NCBI RefSeq assembly: GCF_027533625.1
Contig: NZ_JAQAGZ010000014.1
Coordinates: 124,001 to 188,000, forward strand
Source: Paenibacillus gyeongsangnamensis
GTDB taxonomy: Bacteria > Bacillota > Bacilli > Paenibacillales > NBRC-103111
Length of the DNA stretch: 64,000 bases
Direction: 5' to 3'
Each line of letters begins with the position of its first letter. Position 1 is the stretch's first letter. Made by a program: the position numbers and the translations under genes. This document shows positions 43,555-53,341 of this stretch, in pieces. The notes under the pieces were generated by a model, which was given only the letters and a program-made list of their open reading frames with translations, had not been told where the DNA came from and made no database searches.

Positions 43555-45177
43555 ATGCGTAACGATAAGCGGATGAACCATATTTGGAATCGTTATAATG
43601 CACTGAGGGGATATACTGCTCAGTCAGAGTTGCCTGTTGCATTGTTCCTTTTGAAAAAGACAAAAGAGGAGTTTGTATCGAATTCAAAAAAACCTACTGA
43701 GCACAAAGCTTATGAGCTGATGCTTTCAATAGCGGATAGTTACGGTATGAAAAATCCATATCCGGATTCAAAGGCGTTTTTTGGTGCTTTCATGGCTATG
43801 GATGATGAAGATATTGATTGGGAAATGGCTCTTGCATCTGCAGATTATAAAGAGATGTTTTATATACCGAAAGTGCTGATTACCGAATTTGAAAAACACT
43901 TTAATCCAAACACTAAGACGGTATTGATTCCTGAAGCTGAAAAATTTGTACCTTACCTTACTGAATTAGTAAGCCGACATTCTGATTGCGAATTCTTCAT
44001 AACTACCATGAATAGCGTGAGTAAAGTTCTTCTCGATGAAATGTTTAAGGAGCATGAGGATGTAATTGTCGAACAGACTAGTATTTATGAGTACGAGTTT
44101 TCAGCAAGGAAGTTTGATTTAATTCTGGCGGTACCTGTATTTGGGGCAAGAGAACGCGGAGAAGATAATGGAGATTTCATTTGCAGGGAATATGAAATGA
44201 TAGCTGTAGAGAACTTGCTCTTACACTTGAATAGTTCGGGTGTATTAGTGATTGTGCTTCCAGCTAGAATAACTTTTGCTGCGGGCTCGATTAAGGACTT
44301 AAGGGATTTTATACAAGGCATGTATAAACTAGAAGAAATAGCTGAGCTACCAACTGGGATATTTGCATCTACCGCTATTAAGACCTATATGTTTACGATT
44401 ACCACTGGCCGAACGGAAGATATAATGATTAAAAGGTATGATGCTGCTACAAGCAACATCAAAAAAAATGGAATCAATGAACTGGTACTCATTGATGATA
44501 CATTTGTTATGTTGGAAGAGTTAATGGAATTGGGTTATTGGAATGTTGATCATATCTTTGGGATGGTAGATGAAGAATGGCAGCGTTATCAGAACTCAAG
44601 CATTAAAAAAGAAGAACTAGGTAATATTGCTGAAGTTTTTCGCGGAAAGGCGATCAACAAAAAAGATGCTAATGGTAGCATTGGAGTCGTAAATATATCG
44701 AATCTAAATGATTTTGACATTGATTATGAGGGCCTTGATCACATCGAAGAGGAAGAACGAAAAGTGGCGAATTACTTACTTAAAAATGGTGATTTATTAT
44801 TGCCAGCACGGGGGACAGTGATCAGAACAGCAGTTTTTCAAGAACAGAAGTATCCTTGCATTGCGTCATCAAACATTATTGTTATAAGACCGAATGAAAA
44901 ACTGCTTTTAGGGACGTACTTAAAGGTTTTTTTGGATAGTCCAATGGGGAACAAAGTCTTAGCAGGAAAGCAGCAAGGAACAGTCGTCATCAATATTAGC
45001 TATAAAGACTTGAAGTCGCTAGAAGTCCCGTTGCTTAGGGTTGAAGAACAAAAAGTGATTGCAGAAGAATATGAACAGGAGCGTTCCAGATATGTAGAAA
45101 GCATTCGTCTTGCTGAGAATAGATGGAATGAAGTAATGGAGCGACTTCAAAATACTATTTTGAATGTGAAACAATAA
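43555..45177 (+). CDS. Methylase-like/specificity fusion with degenerate catalytic motifs
   Basis: A 540-residue protein. Residues 1-330 follow the N6-adenine methylase fold of HsdM (AVENLLLHLNSSGVLVIVLP, LRDFIQGMYKLEEIAELPTGIF), but SAM motif I is replaced by TVLIPEAEKFV and the NPPY/F position reads LAVPVFGA, so methylation is unlikely. Residues about 360-530 look like one HsdS target-recognition domain (LGNIAEVFRGKAINKKD, LLKNGDLLLPARGTVIRTAVF, INISYKDLKSLEVPL). ATG 43555 is set by AAGGGGG; the longer frame would begin on the promoter. First gene of the operon; it may be an accessory or regulatory subunit. Confidence 0.75.
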   Translation: MRNDKRMNHIWNRYNALRGYTAQSELPVALFLLKKTKEEFVSNSKKPTEHKAYELMLSIADSYGMKNPYPDSKAFFGAFMAMDDEDIDWEMALASADYKEMFYIPKVLITEFEKHFNPNTKTVLIPEAEKFVPYLTELVSRHSDCEFFITTMNSVSKVLLDEMFKEHEDVIVEQTSIYEYEFSARKFDLILAVPVFGARERGEDNGDFICREYEMIAVENLLLHLNSSGVLVIVLPARITFAAGSIKDLRDFIQGMYKLEEIAELPTGIFASTAIKTYMFTITTGRTEDIMIKRYDAATSNIKKNGINELVLIDDTFVMLEELMELGYWNVDHIFGMVDEEWQRYQNSSIKKEELGNIAEVFRGKAINKKDANGSIGVVNISNLNDFDIDYEGLDHIEEEERKVANYLLKNGDLLLPARGTVIRTAVFQEQKYPCIASSNIIVIRPNEKLLLGTYLKVFLDSPMGNKVLAGKQQGTVVINISYKDLKSLEVPLLRVEEQKVIAEEYEQERSRYVESIRLAENRWNEVMERLQNTILNVKQ

Positions 45178-45303
45178 AATATTTGACATAGATAACTGTG
45201 ATGTAATGGAAGAGTTATATAAATAGTCGGTAAAAAAGAAATCGTATGCTGAGACTGACTTCGCGGCGAAAAGTATCAGCCCGGCACCAGGGGAGGAAAT
45301 TAC

Positions 45304-47724
45304 ATGATCGGAGCTATAATTGGCGATATTGTCGGTTCCAGATTTGAATGGGATAATCATTGCTCGAAAGATTTTGAATTTTTAACATACAAGTGTTTTT
45401 TCACTGACGACTCGGTGATGTCATTAGCTATATGTGAAGCACTTATGAGCTGTAAACATGATTATAGAGACTTGGGCGACCAAGCTGTTAAATCCATGCA
45501 AGTTATTGGAAGACCCTATCCGAATTGCGGGTATGGAGGGAGATTCTATAAATGGATGTATAGTGATACTCCTGAACCATACAACAGTTTTGGTAACGGT
45601 GCTGCAATGAGAGTAAGCGCCTGTGGTTATGTAGCCAATTCCATCGAAGAAGCTAAATTGCTTTCGCACAAGGTGACAGTTGTAACACATAACCATCCTG
45701 AGGGGATAAAAGGCGCTGAAGCTACTGCGGTTGCAGTCTATCTGGCTCGTAGCGGGAAAAATATCTTAGAAATTCGCGATTATATTGATAAGCACTACTA
45801 CCCCATGAATTTCTCGCTAGATGGAATCCGGGAAACGTATCAATTTAACGAGACTTGCCAAGAAACAGTTCCGCAAGCACTGGTTGCATTCTTCGAGTCT
45901 TCCAATTTTGAAGACGCAATCCGTAACGCTGTCTCTATTGGTGGAGATAGTGATACGTTGGCTGCAATTACTGGAGGTGTGGCAGAAGCCTATTACGGAG
46001 TGCCGACACATATCAGGAAACATGCACTGACATTTCTTGATGAGCGGCTTCTGAGGTTACTGCTTGAGTTCGAAAACTTATATCCCGCAAAGATGGAAAA
46101 GATACAGTCTTCAGGGAGCGTCATCATTAAAGAAGAGTCTGTTGGAGCCAAAATAAAAACTGGAGGTAGAGAAGAAATGATCCAATCAGCAATGGATGCT
46201 GCTGATGAAGCACTAAAAAACAGTACTTCAGAGCCTGAAGAAACAACAAGCCAAAAGCTATTTTCTCACCTTTTTGAAGCCTGCAATATTTTGCGAGGCC
46301 CAATTAATCAGGATGAGTATAAAAGCTATGTAACGCCAATTCTCTTTTTTAAACGATTATCAGATGTTTATGACGAAGAAACACAAGCCGCATTGGAAGA
46401 GTCCGGGGGCGATGAAGAATTTGCTAGTTTTCCAGAAAACCATCGTTTCATTATTCCTGATGGGTGCCATTGGCAGGACGTTCGCGAAGTTAGTGAGAAC
46501 GTCGGAGTAGCAATAATCAATGCGATGAATGGCATTGAACGTGCCAACCCAGATACACTCTATGGCGTTTTTTCTAGTTTTGACGACGCAAACTGGACTG
46601 ATAAAAACAAACTGTCAGATGAACGCTTAAAGGATCTCATTGAACACATGTCAGAAATTAAAGTAGGCAATGAAAACTATTCATCTGATGTGATGGGAGA
46701 TAGTTATGAATATTTAATCAAAAAATTTGCTGATCTTTCAAAGAAAAATGCAGGTGAATTCTATACGCCTCGATCAGTTGTAAAATTAATGGTCAAAATC
46801 CTAGATCCGAAGCCAGGTGAGACAGTTTATGATCCTGCTTGTGGTACTGGTGGTATGTTAATCGAAGCGATACGTAACGTACATGATGATAAAAGCACGT
46901 ATGGTAGAATTTATGGTCAAGAGAAGAACTTAGCAACTTCAGCAATCGCAAGAATGAATCTATTTTTACATGGAGCAAGAGATTTTAAGGTTAAACAAGG
47001 TGATACTTTAAAGTCGCCTCTTTTCATACATCGTGGAGAATTACAAACATTTGATTGTGTAATCGCGAATCCACCGTTTTCGTTAAAAGCTTGGGGGGCA
47101 GATCAATTTGCCTCAGATATTTACGGTAGAAATCTATGGGGGAGCCCTTCTGATTCCAGTGCGGATTTTGCTTGGCTTCAGCATATGGTGAAATCTATGG
47201 ATAAAAAGAATGGACGTTGTGCGGTAGTTCTTCCGCAGGGAGTCCTTTTCCACGGAGGCAGAGAGGGAGAAATTCGTAAGCAACTAATTGAATCTGACAA
47301 ACTAGAATGTGTAATTACTTTAGTCAGTGGGTTATTCTACAGTACAGGTGTATCAGCATGTATTCTTATTTTAAACAACAATAAAGTGCAAGAACATAAA
47401 GGGAAAGTCTGCCTGATTGATGCATCAAAGATTTATACTGCGCAAAGGGCTCAAAATATAATGACTGAGAAAGATGTTGACGAAGTTTACAATCTTTTTA
47501 AAAACTACGAGTCAGTTATTGAAAAATCTAAGGTAGTGTCTATTGAAGATATAAAGTTAAAAGAGTATACACTCTCTGTGAACAGCTATATTGAAAAAGC
47601 ACCAATAGAAACGATTTGTCCTCAGGAAGTTAAGAAGGCATTTTTGGCAGCATTAGATGAAGTTGTAGAAGCAGAAGAAAACTTAAAATCCTTATTGGTA
47701 GAAGGGGGATACATTAGTGAGTAA
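45304..47724 (+). CDS. ADP-ribosylglycohydrolase-HsdM fusion
   Basis: An 806-residue fusion. Residues 1-265 are an ADP-ribosylglycohydrolase with its metal-site motifs: FFTDDSVM (34-37), NSFGNGAAMRVS, THNHPEGIKGAEA (128-140) and GGDSDTLAAITGG (213-225). After a linker of about 45 residues comes a complete type I DNA methylase with motif I DPACGTGGM (510-518) and catalytic NPPF (589-592). One continuous frame, with GGGGAGG before the ATG. A second hsdM overlaps its end by eight bases. ARH enzymes remove ADP-ribose from proteins or nucleic acids; its purpose in a restriction system is unknown. Confidence 0.9.
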   Translation: MIGAIIGDIVGSRFEWDNHCSKDFEFLTYKCFFTDDSVMSLAICEALMSCKHDYRDLGDQAVKSMQVIGRPYPNCGYGGRFYKWMYSDTPEPYNSFGNGAAMRVSACGYVANSIEEAKLLSHKVTVVTHNHPEGIKGAEATAVAVYLARSGKNILEIRDYIDKHYYPMNFSLDGIRETYQFNETCQETVPQALVAFFESSNFEDAIRNAVSIGGDSDTLAAITGGVAEAYYGVPTHIRKHALTFLDERLLRLLLEFENLYPAKMEKIQSSGSVIIKEESVGAKIKTGGREEMIQSAMDAADEALKNSTSEPEETTSQKLFSHLFEACNILRGPINQDEYKSYVTPILFFKRLSDVYDEETQAALEESGGDEEFASFPENHRFIIPDGCHWQDVREVSENVGVAIINAMNGIERANPDTLYGVFSSFDDANWTDKNKLSDERLKDLIEHMSEIKVGNENYSSDVMGDSYEYLIKKFADLSKKNAGEFYTPRSVVKLMVKILDPKPGETVYDPACGTGGMLIEAIRNVHDDKSTYGRIYGQEKNLATSAIARMNLFLHGARDFKVKQGDTLKSPLFIHRGELQTFDCVIANPPFSLKAWGADQFASDIYGRNLWGSPSDSSADFAWLQHMVKSMDKKNGRCAVVLPQGVLFHGGREGEIRKQLIESDKLECVITLVSGLFYSTGVSACILILNNNKVQEHKGKVCLIDASKIYTAQRAQNIMTEKDVDEVYNLFKNYESVIEKSKVVSIEDIKLKEYTLSVNSYIEKAPIETICPQEVKKAFLAALDEVVEAEENLKSLLVEGGYISE

Positions 47725-49222
47725 TAGAATTACATTAGATGAGCTAAGGACATATTTATGGAATTCAGCAGTATTTTTACGAACTCATATTGATGCAGGC
47801 TCATATAAGCAATACATCTTCCCACTCATGTTTTTCAAAAGAATTTGTGATGTGTATGATGAAGAATGTGTAGAAATCCTTGAGGAATATGACGGGGATG
47901 AGGATGCAATCGAGTGGGAAGAAAATCATAGATTCATTGTTCCGAAAGGTTTTCACTGGAATGATGTCAGATCAGTATCAGAAAATGTGGGCGTTGCAAT
48001 TGTAAATGCATTTCGAGCTATTGAAAAAGCAAATCCTGAAAAATTGCAAGGTGTTTTTGGGGATGGTGCTTGGACCAATAAAAACAGATTACCTGATAAA
48101 TTACTTAAAGACCTTATTGAGCATTTCTCTTCAAAAACGCTCAGTATGAAAAATTGTCCTGAGGACGAACTCGGACAAGGTTATGAATATCTAATTAAGA
48201 AATTTGCTGATGATAGTGGGCACACTGCTCAAGAATTTTATACAAATCGTACCGTCGTTCACCTAATGACAGAAATGCTTAAGCCGCAGTCTGGTGAAAG
48301 TATTTATGATCCTACCTGTGGTAGCGCAGGTATGCTTATTTCAGCCATTGCTTATTTGAATCAACAAGGACTTGAATGGAGAAATGTAAAAGCATATGGG
48401 CAAGAGATTAACGCTCTTACATCTGCAATTGGAAGGATGAATTTGTTTTTACACGGTGTAAAGGACTTTCATATAGTAAATGACGATACTTTAAAGAAAC
48501 CTGCTTTTGTGGAGCATGGTGAGTTAAAGCAGTTTGATTTAGTGTTAGCGAATCCACCATATTCGATTAAACAATGGGATAGAGAAGCATTTTCAGCTGA
48601 TAAGTATGGCCGGAATTTTCTCGGTACACCACCTCAAGGAAGGGCTGATTACGCGTTTTTTCAACATATTTTGAAGAGTCTTAATCCAAATACGGGTAGA
48701 TGTGCAATTTTATTTCCACATGGTGTTTTGTTTAGGGATGAAGAAAGAGAAATGCGTGAAAAGCTTGTAAGAAGTGATTTAATCGAATGTGTAATTGGTG
48801 TCGGGAAAAATCTATTTTACAATTCACCGATGGAGGCATGTATTATTATATGCCGAACGAGAAAAGCACATTCTCGTAAAGGACATGTATTGTTTATTGA
48901 TGCAAAAAATGAAGTAACTCGAAAAAACGCAGAGAGTTATTTGGAAGAAGATCATATACAGAAGATAGCACAAACTTACACCGACTTTAAAGTTCAAGAT
49001 GGTTTTTCAGCAATTGCCACAGTAGAACAGATTATCGGATATGACAGTAAACTGAGTATCCCGCTTTATGTTAGTGGGTCTAATAACAGTGATGATGAGG
49101 GGAAGTCATATTCTGTTGAAGAAGCACTGGATGGATGGCTTGGTAGCAGCGATACTTTTAGAGAATCTTATGAAACTTTGAAGTATATGATTTTTGAGAA
49201 TGGTGGTGATGAAAATGCCTAA
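47717..49222 (+). CDS. hsdM: Type I restriction-modification methyltransferase subunit HsdM
   Basis: A 501-residue N6-adenine methylase subunit. N-terminal helical domain (LWNSAVFLRTHIDAGSYKQYIFPLMFFKRICDVYDEE), SAM motif I DPTCGSAGM, catalytic NPPYSIKQW, then a region that contacts HsdS. GTG start, overlapping the ARH-HsdM gene by eight bases. It is clearly homologous to the HsdM half of the fusion, so the operon holds two active-looking M subunits, perhaps a heterodimer. Confidence 0.93.
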   Translation: MSNRITLDELRTYLWNSAVFLRTHIDAGSYKQYIFPLMFFKRICDVYDEECVEILEEYDGDEDAIEWEENHRFIVPKGFHWNDVRSVSENVGVAIVNAFRAIEKANPEKLQGVFGDGAWTNKNRLPDKLLKDLIEHFSSKTLSMKNCPEDELGQGYEYLIKKFADDSGHTAQEFYTNRTVVHLMTEMLKPQSGESIYDPTCGSAGMLISAIAYLNQQGLEWRNVKAYGQEINALTSAIGRMNLFLHGVKDFHIVNDDTLKKPAFVEHGELKQFDLVLANPPYSIKQWDREAFSADKYGRNFLGTPPQGRADYAFFQHILKSLNPNTGRCAILFPHGVLFRDEEREMREKLVRSDLIECVIGVGKNLFYNSPMEACIIICRTRKAHSRKGHVLFIDAKNEVTRKNAESYLEEDHIQKIAQTYTDFKVQDGFSAIATVEQIIGYDSKLSIPLYVSGSNNSDDEGKSYSVEEALDGWLGSSDTFRESYETLKYMIFENGGDENA

Positions 49223-50360
49223 ATATAGATTTGAAGATATTGCATTTAATATAACTCAAAAAAGAAAGCCAACATCTGATGATATGAAAACATATATTGG
49301 ACTAGAACATTTAGATAGTGGCAGCCTTTCTGTTACTAGATGGGGAAGCAACGTGCCAATAAAAGGTGATAAGCTACTAATGCAAAAGGGTGATGTTCTT
49401 TTTGGAAAAAGGAATGCCTATCTAAGAAGAGCAGCTATTGCACCACATGATGGACTTTTTTCTGCTCATGGAATGATTCTGCGACCTAATGAAAAAGTAA
49501 TCTCACGAAAGTTATTTCCTTTTTTCATTTGTTCGGATTATTTTTTTGATGCGGCTATTAGAATTTCAGTGGGATCATTGTCACCGACTATTAATTGGAG
49601 TGCGTTGAAAGAACTTGAGTTTAAACTTCCTGATATAAATGAGCAAGAGAAACTTGCGGAATTATTATGGGCTGCCAATAATACAAAAGAAGCTTACAAG
49701 AAATTGCTTTACCTTACAGATGAACTTGTCAAATCGCAATTTATCGAGATGTTTAAGAATGGAAATTATCCAACCGTAAGAGCTTCTGAAGTATGTAATT
49801 TCATTACTAAAGGCACCACCCCTCCCACAAATGAGATCAAGACTCGACCAGAGCAAGACTCAATTCCATACCTAAAGGTTTATAATCTTAGTTTTGATGG
49901 AAGACTTCTGTTCCATGAAGAGCCTCAGTATATTTCTCGACAGATACATGAAGGAAAGCTTGCAAGATCCATAGTGTATCCCAACGATGTACTCATGAAT
50001 ATTGTTGGCCCACCGCTCGGTAAGTTCGCATTGGTCGAAGATGAATACCCAGAGTGGAACATCAATCAAGCTATTGCAATATTCCGAGCAAAGGAACAAG
50101 TATTGCCAAAGTTTTTGCTACAAGCGCTAATGCAGCCTGATGTGCTGCAACCTTTTTTAGAAAAAGCTGTTGGTATTAGGCAACTGAATTTAAGCTTGGA
50201 GCAATGTCGTGATTTAGAGTTTCCGTTACCGCCACTTGAACATCAGCAACGATTTGTCGAATTTGCCCAACAGACCGATAAATCAAAATTTGAATTAAAA
50301 CAGAATATTGATAACCTCGAAACCACTATTAAAGCCTTAATGGTGGAGAACTTTGGTTAA
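49215..50360 (+). CDS. hsdS: Type I restriction-modification specificity subunit HsdS
   Basis: About 381 residues with two target-recognition domains. The first ends in conserved SPTINWSALKELEFKLPD and a helix; the second starts near VRASEVCNFITKGTTPPTNE and ends in IRQLNLSLEQCRDLEFPLPPLEHQQ, followed by the second conserved helix. ATG 49215 sits behind GGTGGTG and overlaps hsdM by eight bases. It decides the bipartite DNA sequence recognised by the complex; the sequence cannot be predicted here. Confidence 0.9.
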   Translation: MPKYRFEDIAFNITQKRKPTSDDMKTYIGLEHLDSGSLSVTRWGSNVPIKGDKLLMQKGDVLFGKRNAYLRRAAIAPHDGLFSAHGMILRPNEKVISRKLFPFFICSDYFFDAAIRISVGSLSPTINWSALKELEFKLPDINEQEKLAELLWAANNTKEAYKKLLYLTDELVKSQFIEMFKNGNYPTVRASEVCNFITKGTTPPTNEIKTRPEQDSIPYLKVYNLSFDGRLLFHEEPQYISRQIHEGKLARSIVYPNDVLMNIVGPPLGKFALVEDEYPEWNINQAIAIFRAKEQVLPKFLLQALMQPDVLQPFLEKAVGIRQLNLSLEQCRDLEFPLPPLEHQQRFVEFAQQTDKSKFELKQNIDNLETTIKALMVENFG

Positions 50361-50398
50361 TTGAACTTAAATTTTGCTAAAGATTGGAGGCGCATTTG

Positions 50399-53308
50399 AT
50401 GTTTAATGAAGATAATACGATTGAACAACTGGTAATCACAACACTTAAGAATAATGGGTGGAAATATGTATCATCCGAAGAATTGCCACGCGAATACTCG
50501 GATGTTATGGTTGAAGCTATGGTTAAAGAGGCGCTCATCCGCCTTAATCCTGAAATTGCTGAAGAACCATCTCGCGCAGATGAAGTTATCTATAAACTAC
50601 GTACGTTAATATTGACGGTTCAGCCGCACAATCTAGTAACGCAGAATGAAATGTTCAAGAAGATGGTTTTTGAAGAGAATTCCTACCCATTCGGAAAAGA
50701 TGGCCGTATGATTCCGATTCGTTTCTTTGGAACTATGACTAAAGAAGACTTAGCGCAGAACGAATATGTTGTCACCAATCAATGGGTATATCCACAAAAA
50801 GAGAATGGTAAAAGGCTTGATATTGTTCTATTGATTAATGGATTTCCTGTGGCGATTGGCGAGTTGAAAACGCCTGTTCGTAATTCTATAACATGGTTGG
50901 ATGCTGCTGGAGACATAGCTGCATATGAAAAGAGCATACCAGGCATGTTTGTAACTAACATATTCAATTTTGCTACAGAAGGCAAATGTTACAGATATGG
51001 TTCAGTTTGCATGCCAATTGGAATGTGGGGTCCATGGCATACTCCGGATCATAAAAGTGAAGGAAGTCTTGCTGATGTGAAAATCAGTATTGAAGATATG
51101 ATTACACCTGAAAAGGTCATGGACATTTTTCAGTTCTTTACATTATTTGCAACTGATAAAAAGTATCGCAAATATAAAGTCATATGCCGTTATCAACAAT
51201 ATGAGGGTGCGAATCTTATTGTGGAACGCGTAAAGGCTGGATACCCAAAGCAAGGTCTTATCTGGCATTTTCAGGGTTCTGGTAAATCATTGCTGATGGT
51301 TTTTGCAGCACAAAAACTTAGAATGATGCCTGAATTAAACAATCCAACAATAGTTATAGTTGACGACCGAATTGACCTAGAGACGCAGATAACTGCAACA
51401 TTTAATGCATCAGATATTCCTAATCTCGTCAGTCTTGGCTCAAAGGACGATTTAGAATCCTTCTTTATAGGAGACCAGAGAAAGATTGCAATTACAACTA
51501 TCTTTAAATTTGGTGATATAAAAAAGGAACTTAACCCAAGAGACAATATCATTCTTATGGTTGATGAAGCTCATAGAACTCAGGAAGGTGATCTAGGTAG
51601 TAAGATGCGTCTTGCTCTTCCGAATGCGTTTTTCTTTGGCCTTACAGGTACACCGATTAATCGTATTGATAAAAATACTTTCAATACATTTGGTGCAGTT
51701 GAGGATAAGAGTGGATATATGAGCAAGTATTCCTTTTCGGATTCAATCCGTGACAATGCGACACTACCATTGAATTTCGAACCGGTACCAGTTGACCTGC
51801 ATGTTGATAGAGAAAAGCTCGATGCTGAATTTGAAGCATTAACAGAGAATTTATCTAAAGAAGATAAAACAGAGTTATCTCGAAGGGTCAACATGAAAGC
51901 AATTATGTATGACCGCAAGCGTATCAGAAAGGTGTGCGAACATATATTCAAACATTACCGGGAGAAAATTGAACCGAATGGATACAAAGGTCAGATTGTT
52001 TGTTATGACAGAGCATGCTGTCTTATGTATAAAGAAGAACTTGATAAATTGCTAGGTCCGGATGCAACTACAATCGTTATGGACACCAACAATGACAAGG
52101 AAGATAAATATAAAGCCTATAAACGTGATAGGGACGCAGAAGGAAAGATTTTAGACAGATTTAGAGAACCTAACGACCCACTGAAGCTCGTAATAGTAAC
52201 GTCAAAGCTTCTTACTGGTTTTGATGCACCTATATTGCAGGCTATGTATCTTGATAAGCCAATGAAAGACCATAACTTGCTGCAGGCCATCTGTCGTACT
52301 AACAGAACCTATGATGAAGGTAAGACACACGGTTTGATTGTTGACTACATAGGTATTTTTGATAATGTAGCAACAGCTTTGGACTTTGATGAATCGAGTA
52401 TGAAAAAGGTCATTTCGAATATTGAAGAGGTTAAAAAGCAGATCCCTGCACTAATGCGTAAGTGCCTGAGTTATTTCATGGGAGTAGACCGTACAATAGA
52501 TGGTTGGGAAGGTTTGATTGCTGCACAAGAATGTTTGCCAACTAATAAAATCAAAGACGAATTTGGAGCCGATTATAAAGTGCTCAATAGAGCGTGGGAT
52601 GCGATATCGCCAGATCCGTTTCTGAATTCAATGAAATACGATTTTCAATGGCTGACAAGAGTATTCGAATCGGTGAAACCTACTGATGGAAGAGGCGGGT
52701 TGATTTGGGCTTCTCTTGGGGCGAAAACATTGGAATTAGTTCACGAGAATCTGCAAGTCGGAGAAGTACATGATGATATGGAAATTCTTACGATGGATGC
52801 AGATTTAATCGATGAATTTATTGAAAAACAAAAGGACTTAAGAAAGACAACGATCAAAGTTGAAATTGATTTGGTCGCGAAAATTCGAAAACACAGTAAT
52901 GATGTAAAATTCGTTAAGTTAGGAGAAAAACTTGAAAATCTCCGTGAGAAACACGAACAAGCGCTAATAACCAGTATTGAGTTTCTAAAACTGCTATTAG
53001 AACTTGCGCGGGAAGCGGCAGAAGCTGAAAAAGAAGTAGTGCCTGAGGAAGAAGTAGACAAAGGCAAGGCAGCATTGACAGAGCTTTTTCATGGTGTGAA
53101 GAATTCAAAGACACCAATTATCGTTGAGCGAATTGTTGGCGATATAGATGATATCGTTAAGATTGTACGTTTCGAAGGTTGGCAGGGTACAACTACAGGA
53201 AAACAGGAAGTGAAGAAAGCTCTTCGGAGTGTTGTCTGGGTCAAATACAAAATTAAAGACAAAGAAGTCTTTGATAAAGCCTATCAGTACATTGAGCAGT
53301 ATTACTAA
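50399..53308 (+). CDS. hsdR: Type I restriction enzyme R subunit HsdR
   Basis: About 969 residues. N-terminal PD-(D/E)XK nuclease (KRLDIVLLINGFPVAIGELKTP), then a superfamily 2 translocase with Walker A FQGSGKSLLM, DEAH box MVDEAHRTQEG, FGLTGTPINR and motif VI ICRTNRTYDE; the C-terminus is helical and binds the M subunits. ATG 50399 has GGAGG eight bases upstream. It starts 38 bases behind hsdS and looks intact, so the operon could restrict DNA. Confidence 0.95.
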   Translation: MFNEDNTIEQLVITTLKNNGWKYVSSEELPREYSDVMVEAMVKEALIRLNPEIAEEPSRADEVIYKLRTLILTVQPHNLVTQNEMFKKMVFEENSYPFGKDGRMIPIRFFGTMTKEDLAQNEYVVTNQWVYPQKENGKRLDIVLLINGFPVAIGELKTPVRNSITWLDAAGDIAAYEKSIPGMFVTNIFNFATEGKCYRYGSVCMPIGMWGPWHTPDHKSEGSLADVKISIEDMITPEKVMDIFQFFTLFATDKKYRKYKVICRYQQYEGANLIVERVKAGYPKQGLIWHFQGSGKSLLMVFAAQKLRMMPELNNPTIVIVDDRIDLETQITATFNASDIPNLVSLGSKDDLESFFIGDQRKIAITTIFKFGDIKKELNPRDNIILMVDEAHRTQEGDLGSKMRLALPNAFFFGLTGTPINRIDKNTFNTFGAVEDKSGYMSKYSFSDSIRDNATLPLNFEPVPVDLHVDREKLDAEFEALTENLSKEDKTELSRRVNMKAIMYDRKRIRKVCEHIFKHYREKIEPNGYKGQIVCYDRACCLMYKEELDKLLGPDATTIVMDTNNDKEDKYKAYKRDRDAEGKILDRFREPNDPLKLVIVTSKLLTGFDAPILQAMYLDKPMKDHNLLQAICRTNRTYDEGKTHGLIVDYIGIFDNVATALDFDESSMKKVISNIEEVKKQIPALMRKCLSYFMGVDRTIDGWEGLIAAQECLPTNKIKDEFGADYKVLNRAWDAISPDPFLNSMKYDFQWLTRVFESVKPTDGRGGLIWASLGAKTLELVHENLQVGEVHDDMEILTMDADLIDEFIEKQKDLRKTTIKVEIDLVAKIRKHSNDVKFVKLGEKLENLREKHEQALITSIEFLKLLLELAREAAEAEKEVVPEEEVDKGKAALTELFHGVKNSKTPIIVERIVGDIDDIVKIVRFEGWQGTTTGKQEVKKALRSVVWVKYKIKDKEVFDKAYQYIEQYY

Positions 53309-53341
53309 TTTGTGAGAAGTAAAGATAGAGAAAACCTGAAA

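Noticed and set aside
45178..45303. Separate promoter before the ARH-HsdM gene
   Set aside because: A TTGACA occurs at about 45183, but no good -10 hexamer lies at 16-18 bases; the gene is probably read from the promoter at 43482.
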